Part shown: positions 1 through 4,325 of the stretch, in pieces
Numbering within the stretch: position 1 is the stretch's first letter
Layout: each line of letters begins with the position of its first letter
NCBI GenBank assembly: GCA_946480885.1
Contig: CAMLLK010000052.1
Location: 1-6,709 of the forward strand
Source: an uncultured Thermoproteales archaeon
GTDB lineage: Archaea; Thermoproteota; Thermoprotei; Thermoproteales; Thermoproteaceae
Direction of reading: 5' to 3'
Length of the DNA: 6,709 nucleotides
The notes under the pieces: model-generated
The model's input: only the letters and a program-made list of their open reading frames with translations
The model's database searches: none
What the model was told of the DNA's origin: nothing
Program-made: the position numbers and the translations under genes

Positions 1-574
1 CTACTACCACCATTACAATTATAGCCGCGGCCAGTCCCCAAGTGATAGGCGTCAACATTACGCTTAGCGTAGCCACGTTGATGCCGCCTTGCTCCAAGGC
101 GAAAGTCACTACTACTAAGTATAGAATAACTCTTATGTACTCAGCCACTGGCGCAATTATGAACTCTGTACGGGACACCGCCCCCTTGTATACATACTCG
201 ACGAAGCTGTCCACTAGTATAAAGCCCACAATGGCGATGACAAAAAACTTCACAAAGCCGAAGATATAGACAGTCGCGGCCTCCCACGCCGCGTCTCTAA
301 GCCAAAGGAGGCCGAGGCTATCGCTAAAGTAGTAGATGGCGGCGAGTATTGCCAAAATATACATAAGCCACGCCGCCACTGAGCTAAAGAACTCCCCAGG
401 CGTGTAGCCCGAGCGGAGGAGCGCCTTCCCAATGTTAAAATTTCTAAACCAGTCGTCAAAGCCCAGTCTCCTAAATAGACGTATCAGACCTTGTTTCAAC
501 GCCTTTCCCACGAAGTAGAGCGCCGCCGCTATTAAAATTGAAATGGCGACGTGGTACACCACCTCCCAAGCCAT
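1..574 (-). CDS. MscS-like / conserved-TM-helix membrane protein, C-terminus outside window
   Basis: The ATG is at 574 and the minus-strand frame is open to the left edge, giving 191 residues of an incomplete protein. Hydrophobic segments lie at about residues 5-24, 66-84, 103-125, 141-161 and 177 onward. Between the first two is an amphipathic, basic stretch (LIRLFRRLGFDDWF, about 30-43) followed by a small-residue/SGYTPGEFF turn (about 55-63). This is the pattern I associate with the 'conserved TM helix' repeats found in prokaryotic small-conductance mechanosensitive channels and relatives. Function is inferred: an osmotic release valve. The pore-lining helix and beta domain of MscS would lie beyond the window, so this is not proven. 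It is divergent from the trehalose genes across only 26 bp, and a mechanosensitive channel gene accompanies trehalose genes in Thermoproteus tenax. No signal peptide beyond the first helix is visible. Alternative: an uncharacterised membrane protein with no gating function. Confidence 0.72.
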   Translation of the reverse strand, partial: MAWEVVYHVAISILIAAALYFVGKALKQGLIRLFRRLGFDDWFRNFNIGKALLRSGYTPGEFFSSVAAWLMYILAILAAIYYFSDSLGLLWLRDAAWEAATVYIFGFVKFFVIAIVGFILVDSFVEYVYKGAVSRTEFIIAPVAEYIRVILYLVVVTFALEQGGINVATLSVMLTPITWGLAAAIIVMVVV

Positions 575-581
575 AAAAATA
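573..581 (+). promoter_or_regulatory. TATA box / leaderless promoter for the 601-2417 operon
   Basis: The element ATAAAAATA is centred about 24 nt upstream of the ATG at 601, the spacing expected for a leaderless crenarchaeal transcript. It overlaps the start codon of the divergent gene (572-574). There is no room for a separate ribosome-binding site. It should drive both the two-repeat protein and treT, since treT has no promoter of its own and overlaps the upstream stop codon. Confidence 0.5.
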
Positions 582-588
582 AATACAT

Positions 589-600
589 CTTTAATAAATA
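589..600 (-). promoter_or_regulatory. TATA box / leaderless promoter for the channel-like gene
   Basis: Read on the minus strand, the element is TATTTATTAAAG, centred about 21-22 nt before the ATG at 574. That spacing fits an archaeal TATA box feeding a transcript that starts at or very near the start codon. No Shine-Dalgarno sequence is present. The box abuts the start codon of the opposite gene, so the two promoters occupy the same 26 bp. Confidence 0.5.
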
Positions 601-1218
601 ATGGAGTTCAAATTCTACACGGCGTATTACATATCGCTCTACACTAGACGGAGGGCTAGTACTTTGAGAGAGCTAGCCGCTGGGATAAGAGAGGTAGATA
701 AATACACTCTCTTCCACCACGTCTTCCACGCCATTAGGTCTAAACACCTACTCCCCCCCAAGTATTCTAACGACTTTGCCAAATGGGTAGGCGAGGAGGT
801 AGGCGACGAGGAGCTAGCCGCCGAGCTTTCGGATATATCTGGGGCGGAGCCCAACACTATTGAAGACATTAGAAAAGAACTACTCCAAGTGTTAGTAGAC
901 AAAGCCGACGAGAGGCGGGGGAGAGAGCCCTTCATATTCGTAGCCATGGAGCCAGTGGTTGTAGAGACTGATTACGTAGCCCGGAGCCCAGAGGAGCTTC
1001 TATACGCGTTGGAGGAGGTCCCCGGCGAGAGTGTTATATACCACTTCGTCACTAGGAGAATTTTAGGCGGGTATGTAAAAAACGACTTCTCGCTTTGGCT
1101 AGAGGCCTGGGGCCTAACAGAGGCGGCGTCTGAGCTATCTCGCATCGACCCACTGGCCTACAGCAGCGAAGAGGCGCTTAGACAAGACATAGTAAAGACG
1201 TTGAAGAAGTGGGTATGA
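601..1218 (+). CDS. Two-repeat protein, probably DUF5752 family, coupled to treT
   Basis: This encodes 205 residues, starting at the ATG directly behind the promoter. It is soluble, with no membrane segment or signal peptide. The protein is an internal duplication: residues about 3-99 and 111-205 align along their length, joined by a charged linker (about 100-110). Shared positions include an aromatic/His cluster (LFHHVF at 37-42, VIYHFV at 145-150), NDFxxW (57-62 and 161-166), an AAxELS-like stretch (73-77 and 175-180) and a closing amphipathic helix (EDIRKELLQVL and EALRQDIVKTL). No catalytic motif is recognised. I recall this type as the uncharacterised family DUF5752, often beside trehalose/glycosyltransferase genes; that assignment is from memory. 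Its stop overlaps the treT start by 4 bp, so the two are translationally coupled. An accessory or regulatory subunit of TreT is the simplest inference. The conserved histidines could bind a metal or ligand, but this is unproven. Confidence 0.82.
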   Translation: MEFKFYTAYYISLYTRRRASTLRELAAGIREVDKYTLFHHVFHAIRSKHLLPPKYSNDFAKWVGEEVGDEELAAELSDISGAEPNTIEDIRKELLQVLVDKADERRGREPFIFVAMEPVVVETDYVARSPEELLYALEEVPGESVIYHFVTRRILGGYVKNDFSLWLEAWGLTEAASELSRIDPLAYSSEEALRQDIVKTLKKWV

Positions 1219-2417
1219 TTGAGAAATATAGCCAATACGTAGGGGAGGGGGAGATACACGCCATTGTAAAACTCGCCGAGAGGCTCTCAGATTTTTCTAT
1301 ACTCCACGTCAACTCCACAGCGGCGGGGGGAGGCGTCGCCGAGATTTTAAATAGATTAGTCCCCCTCATGAGAGAGCTGGGGCTGAGGACAGACTGGAGA
1401 GTAATTAAGGGAGACCAAGAGTTTTTCAAAGCCACTAAGACGCTACACAACGCCCTACAGGGCACTGTAGACGAAGTGCCTCAGTGGGTCTACCAAGTCT
1501 ATGAAAAATGGCAAGAGGTCAACGCCGTTGATTTAGACTACGACGTAGTGTTTATCCACGACCCCCAGCCCGCGGGGTTGGTTAAATTTAGGAAGGGGGG
1601 GAGGTGGATATGGCGCTGCCACATTGATTTATCTACGCCGCACCCCCAGGCGTGGACTTTTTTAAAAAAATACGTATCTCAATACGACGCCGCTATATTC
1701 CACATACCAGACTTCGCTAGAGACGACTTAGAAATTCCGCAGTTGATAATCCCCCCCTCGATAGACCCACTGTCTCCTAAAAACCGCCCCCTGCCCCCCT
1801 CCGCGGTGGAGAAGACAGTGGCGAAATTCGGCGTAGACCCCACGAGGCCGATATTACTACAAGTCTCTCGATTCGACAGAGCTAAAGACCCCCTCGGAGT
1901 GATTGAGGCGTATAGACTGGCGAAGCGCCATATTAGAGACCTACAGTTAGTCTACCTAGGCGGGCCGGCGCACGACGACCCGGAGGGTGAGGAGGTCTAT
2001 AACGAAGCCGCGGCGGCCGCGGGGGGCGACAGAGATATACACCTCCTCGTACTCCCCCCAGACAGCCACGTAGAGGTAAACGCCTTCCAGAGGGCCGCCA
2101 CTGTAGTTATGCAAAAGTCTATTAGAGAGGGGTTCGGCCTCACTGTGGCCGAGGCGCTTTGGAAAAAAAAGCCCGTGGTGGGGGGCAAGGCCGGCGGTAT
2201 TAAGATACAGATTATACACGGCGTCACGGGGTATTTAGCCACGTCTCCACGGACAGCCGCACACTACGCCGCCCTTCTGTTAAAAAACCCACAGTTGAGA
2301 CAGGAGATGGGCGAGGCGGGTAGAGAACATGTAAAGAGGAATTTCTTAATAACACACCAACTCAGGCGCTACCTCATGGCCGTGGCGTATGTGACTCAGA
2401 GAAGTGGCGCCCCGTAG
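1215..2417 (+). CDS. treT: Trehalose glycosyltransferring synthase (TreT), GT4 family
   Basis: This GT-B fold glycosyltransferase transfers glucose from a nucleotide sugar (ADP- or UDP-glucose) to free glucose to make trehalose in the cytoplasm. From the ATG at 1215 it has 400 residues, about the usual length for TreT. Visible signatures are the N-terminal glycine loop GGGVAEIL (from about 38), HDPQPAGL (about 116) and WRCHIDLS (about 133). The donor-site SRFDRAKDPLGVI carries R219 and K224, and the EX7E motif EGFGLTVAE has E305 and E313, followed by GGKAGGI (about 323). The start was chosen because ATGA overlaps the previous stop. A GTG at 1209 is in frame and would add two residues. No Shine-Dalgarno sequence is evident, so re-initiation from the upstream gene is likely. 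In Thermoproteus tenax the homologue has been described as working only in the synthetic direction; donor preference and reversibility cannot be read from sequence here. A GT4 trehalose phosphorylase-like enzyme is the main alternative and is less likely. Confidence 0.93.
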   Translation: MIEKYSQYVGEGEIHAIVKLAERLSDFSILHVNSTAAGGGVAEILNRLVPLMRELGLRTDWRVIKGDQEFFKATKTLHNALQGTVDEVPQWVYQVYEKWQEVNAVDLDYDVVFIHDPQPAGLVKFRKGGRWIWRCHIDLSTPHPQAWTFLKKYVSQYDAAIFHIPDFARDDLEIPQLIIPPSIDPLSPKNRPLPPSAVEKTVAKFGVDPTRPILLQVSRFDRAKDPLGVIEAYRLAKRHIRDLQLVYLGGPAHDDPEGEEVYNEAAAAAGGDRDIHLLVLPPDSHVEVNAFQRAATVVMQKSIREGFGLTVAEALWKKKPVVGGKAGGIKIQIIHGVTGYLATSPRTAAHYAALLLKNPQLRQEMGEAGREHVKRNFLITHQLRRYLMAVAYVTQRSGAP

Positions 2418-2452
2418 CGGAGACGTGGGGCTATGTATTTGAGACATAAAGA

Positions 2453-2458
2453 TTTATA
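2453..2458 (+). promoter_or_regulatory. TATA box of the methyltransferase gene
   Basis: TTTATA, preceded by the purine-rich AAAGA (2448-2452, a reasonable BRE), is centred about 22-23 nt before the ATG at 2478. This indicates an independent, leaderless transcript, so the methyltransferase need not be co-transcribed with treT despite a gap of only 60 bp. Confidence 0.55.
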
Positions 2459-2473
2459 CCAGTGACCCACTGG
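2459..2473 (+). promoter_or_regulatory. Perfect 6-3-6 dyad, candidate operator
   Basis: CCAGTG-acc-CACTGG is a perfect inverted repeat with 6-bp arms and a 3-bp centre. It directly abuts the TATA box and ends 4 bp before the start codon. A dimeric regulator bound there would cover the path of RNA polymerase from TATA box to initiation site, a common arrangement for archaeal repressors. No regulator gene is visible in the window. With leaderless initiation only the extreme end of the dyad could be transcribed, so a DNA-level role is likelier than an RNA hairpin. Confidence 0.4.
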
Positions 2474-2477
2474 GCGC

Positions 2478-3032
2478 ATGGAGATAGAGACTTTCGGCTC
2501 GAGGTCGGCGGCTTTTTACAACTTTCTAGTATCTATAAAGGCCTTCGACTGGGCCTATGGCCTCGCCTTGAGGATATTAAAAAGACACCTGCCGAGGGGC
2601 TCCGCCGTCTTAGAGATTGGGCCGGGCGTAGGCGCGTTGTTAAAGATGTTAGAGAAAGAGGGCTACTTCGCCGTGGGGGTAGACGCATCTCCCCCCATGC
2701 TCTACTACGCGAGGAGGAGAGGCGCTGGGGACGCGGCGGCAGGCGTCAGCTTCGCCTTGCCCGCCAGGTCGGAGCGGTTCGACGGGGCGGTGGCTTTATT
2801 CACAGTCCACCACTGGGGCCCCCACGAGCCCTCCGCCAGGGAGGTATATAGAGCGTTGAGGCCGGGGGGCGTCTTTGTGGTAATTGAGGTAGATCTAGCT
2901 AGAATGCCGCTGGTGGGGAGCCACGGCTGCACGGAGAAATGTCTAAAAGAGGCTCTGAGCCCCCCTTTCCAAGTGGCTATTGAGAAAAAATTCCCGTTGG
3001 TTATAGCGGTGGGGAAGAAGGCTACTCCTTAG
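2478..3032 (+). CDS. Class I SAM-dependent methyltransferase
   Basis: This encodes 184 residues of a compact Rossmann-fold methyltransferase of the UbiE/Methyltransf_11 type, probably cytoplasmic. Motif I is VLEIGPGVG (about 44-52, with the E/DxGxGxG SAM loop). The acidic residue that would bind the SAM ribose is D69 in VGVDASPPML. Motif IV is FDGAVALFTVHHW (about 101-113), and the post-motif is LRPGGVFVVIEVD (about 127-139). The substrate is not deducible. There is little N-terminal cap and only about 45 residues after the core, so the substrate site is small or built by a partner. A CTEKC pair (C151, C155) could hold a disulfide or metal. The ATG at 2478 is supported by the TATA box 22-23 nt upstream. 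The 3' end overlaps the convergent gene by 11 bp. Alternatives include a small-molecule, lipid/quinone or protein methyltransferase; the fold is secure and the role unknown. Confidence 0.88.
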   Translation: MEIETFGSRSAAFYNFLVSIKAFDWAYGLALRILKRHLPRGSAVLEIGPGVGALLKMLEKEGYFAVGVDASPPMLYYARRRGAGDAAAGVSFALPARSERFDGAVALFTVHHWGPHEPSAREVYRALRPGGVFVVIEVDLARMPLVGSHGCTEKCLKEALSPPFQVAIEKKFPLVIAVGKKATP

Positions 3033-4179
3033 TGGGGGGCCACTTGACTAATTGAGGCTCTTTAACCACTGTCAATGTCTTCACAGAGGCGGGGGGCGTC
3101 TGGTCAGTGGGAGGCGGCTGTCTCTTCCTAGTCAAGTATAGAGCCAGTACGAACAACAACGCTATTGCAAACGCAGTGGCTAAGTTGGCTGCCCATGTGA
3201 AGCCGGTGTTCAACTCGGCGTAGCGGCTCTGTAGGATTTGTTTCTCCTGTAGCGCGTCTTGGTAGGCTCTCTCTAACTGACTCAGCTGACCCCTCAACTC
3301 GTTGTACTTCGCCAAGAGCGATATATATTCCTCTCTCAACTGGAGCTCAGACTTAGTGAGGTCTTCATATCTCTTCTGGAGGTCGGAGAGCCTATTCTGT
3401 AGCTCTCCTATAGTCCTCTCCGCCTCTACATATCTACTTGACAACTGTTCGAGCTGGCGCCTAGTCTCAGACAATTGAGCCTCGAGGGCCGACCTGGCTT
3501 GACTCACGGCGTTTAACTCACTCTGCGTCTGCTCTAACCGACTTCTTAACGAGTCTCTCTCAGCTTGGAGCTGAGCCAGCGCAGCGGCTAGCCTCTCGCT
3601 TTCAAGCCTAGAGACTGTGAGTAGAGAAGTTAAATTAGCCACCTGCGCCTCTCTACTCCTAAGCTGCGTCTGGAGGTCTGAGATCTGTCTCCGTAACTGC
3701 GCCACCAGGCCCTCGAGCTCTTTTACTCTAGCCTCGAGGGCAGCTGCCCTCCTCTCAAGCTCTTCGTAAGTAGTGGGCAGAACTCTCCCAATGTAGTATT
3801 TATATGAGATAGTGTAGTTGGGTAGGTGTATAAACAGCTCTAACAATATGAGGGGGTCCACGACCCGCTGGGGGCAGTAGTTAAATAAGACTGAGATCTG
3901 TCTAGAGGCCCCCTTTTGTAGAGTAAAGCCTCCAAACTCCCGTTTTTGTATCTGGGGCACTAAAGTCCCCTCTGTGAAAAACTTCGCGACGACCTCTACA
4001 CGGCTTATCGACACCTGATCCATTGCCTTTATGGTGATAGTAACGCCGTAGTCTCTACAAAAGAGCCACTGGTCTGTCCTAATCACAGTGACCTCCACGG
4101 GGGGAGAGGTGAAGTGGTCAGTTAAAACCCCCGCAGACAACATAACTACGGCGGCCAGCGTCAACAAAGCCCAGCGCAT
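3022..4179 (-). CDS. Exported coiled-coil protein with C-terminal membrane anchor, S-layer-stalk-like
   Basis: This encodes 385 residues, not assigned to a named family. Order of parts: a short hydrophobic N-terminus (about 3-19, MRWALLTLAAVVMLSAG) like a signal peptide or anchor; a beta-rich globular region (about 26-132) with two cysteines (C41, C102) that could pair; a long heptad-patterned coiled coil (about 136-325) rich in L, E, Q, R and S; a transmembrane helix (about 328-350, FTWAANLATAFAIALLFVLALYL); then a basic RKR and a 35-residue proline-rich tail. The positive charges after the last helix put the tail in the cytoplasm and the stalk outside. About 190 coiled-coil residues would span roughly 28 nm at 0.15 nm per residue. 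This order resembles SlaB, the S-layer anchor of Sulfolobales, hence the stalk proposal, which is inference from architecture. Alternatives are a membrane-tethered scaffold or chemosensor-like protein. Start: ATG at 4179 with a TATA box 22-23 nt upstream. Confidence 0.85.
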   Translation of the reverse strand: MRWALLTLAAVVMLSAGVLTDHFTSPPVEVTVIRTDQWLFCRDYGVTITIKAMDQVSISRVEVVAKFFTEGTLVPQIQKREFGGFTLQKGASRQISVLFNYCPQRVVDPLILLELFIHLPNYTISYKYYIGRVLPTTYEELERRAAALEARVKELEGLVAQLRRQISDLQTQLRSREAQVANLTSLLTVSRLESERLAAALAQLQAERDSLRSRLEQTQSELNAVSQARSALEAQLSETRRQLEQLSSRYVEAERTIGELQNRLSDLQKRYEDLTKSELQLREEYISLLAKYNELRGQLSQLERAYQDALQEKQILQSRYAELNTGFTWAANLATAFAIALLFVLALYLTRKRQPPPTDQTPPASVKTLTVVKEPQLVKWPPTKE

Positions 4180-4196
4180 GTGTATTTTAGACGTTG

Positions 4197-4206
4197 TATA
4201 TATAAA
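4197..4206 (-). promoter_or_regulatory. TATA box of the coiled-coil gene
   Basis: On the minus strand the sequence reads AAAG-TTTATATATA, a strong TATA box with an A-rich BRE-like lead, centred about 22-23 nt before the ATG at 4179. This is consistent with a leaderless mRNA. A second AT-rich element, TTTATAAATAAAG (4219 down to 4207), lies immediately upstream and could be an alternative box giving a short leader, but the nearer one has the spacing seen elsewhere in this window. Confidence 0.55.
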
Positions 4207-4226
4207 CTTTATTTATAAACCCTTGA

Positions 4227-4243
4227 GGCGCTTGTCAAACGCC
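4227..4243. promoter_or_regulatory. Imperfect 17-bp dyad between two divergent promoters
   Basis: GGCGCTTG-T-CAAACGCC is an inverted repeat with 8-bp arms, one mismatch and a 1-bp centre. It lies in the GC-rich core (about 4221-4299) of the region between the coiled-coil gene and malate synthase. The same core has a direct repeat ACGCCGG (4239-4245 and 4266-4272) and a small AGAC/GTCT dyad (4264-4276). These are possible regulator sites. In GC-rich DNA such short repeats also arise by chance. Confidence 0.25.
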
Positions 4244-4299
4244 GGCGGTGTCGCTGTGGTGGTAGACGCCGGGTCTCTAGGGCGGGGCCGATGTTCTAC

Positions 4300-4308
4300 T
4301 TTAAAATA
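4300..4308 (+). promoter_or_regulatory. TATA box of malate synthase
   Basis: TTTAAAATA is centred about 22 nt before the ATG at 4326, in the same geometry as the other promoters here, again pointing to a leaderless transcript. The preceding 80 bp are GC-rich and hold the candidate dyads. No Shine-Dalgarno sequence lies between the box and the start codon. Confidence 0.5.
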
Positions 4309-4325
4309 CATATCTTATTTAACAC

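Noticed and set aside
639..947. Minus-strand open frame inside the two-repeat protein gene
   Set aside because: Serine/leucine-rich translation with no motif, entirely antisense to a well-supported gene and with no promoter; a shadow frame.
1209..1214. GTG at 1209 as the treT start
   Set aside because: It would add only Met-Gly; the ATG at 1215 makes the classic ATGA overlap with the upstream stop and is preferred, though the GTG cannot be excluded.
2409..2431. GCCCC/GGGGC inverted repeat at the treT stop codon as a terminator
   Set aside because: Only five contiguous base pairs and no following T tract; archaeal termination signals are mostly T-rich, so this is not a supported terminator.
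2462..2851. Plus-strand frame of 129 residues overlapping the methyltransferase
   Set aside because: Extremely Arg/Gly-rich, with no recognisable motif, and in a different frame from the clear SAM-binding motifs; a product of GC-rich codons.
3200..3780. SMC/Rad50-like ATPase as explanation of the coiled coil
   Set aside because: No Walker A, Walker B or signature motif is present, and the coil is flanked by an export-type N-terminus and a membrane helix.
4221..4299. Structured small RNA in the GC-rich intergenic stretch
   Set aside because: No C/D boxes, K-turn, H/ACA or tRNA-like pattern, and the available hairpins have short stems; a regulatory DNA role is simpler.
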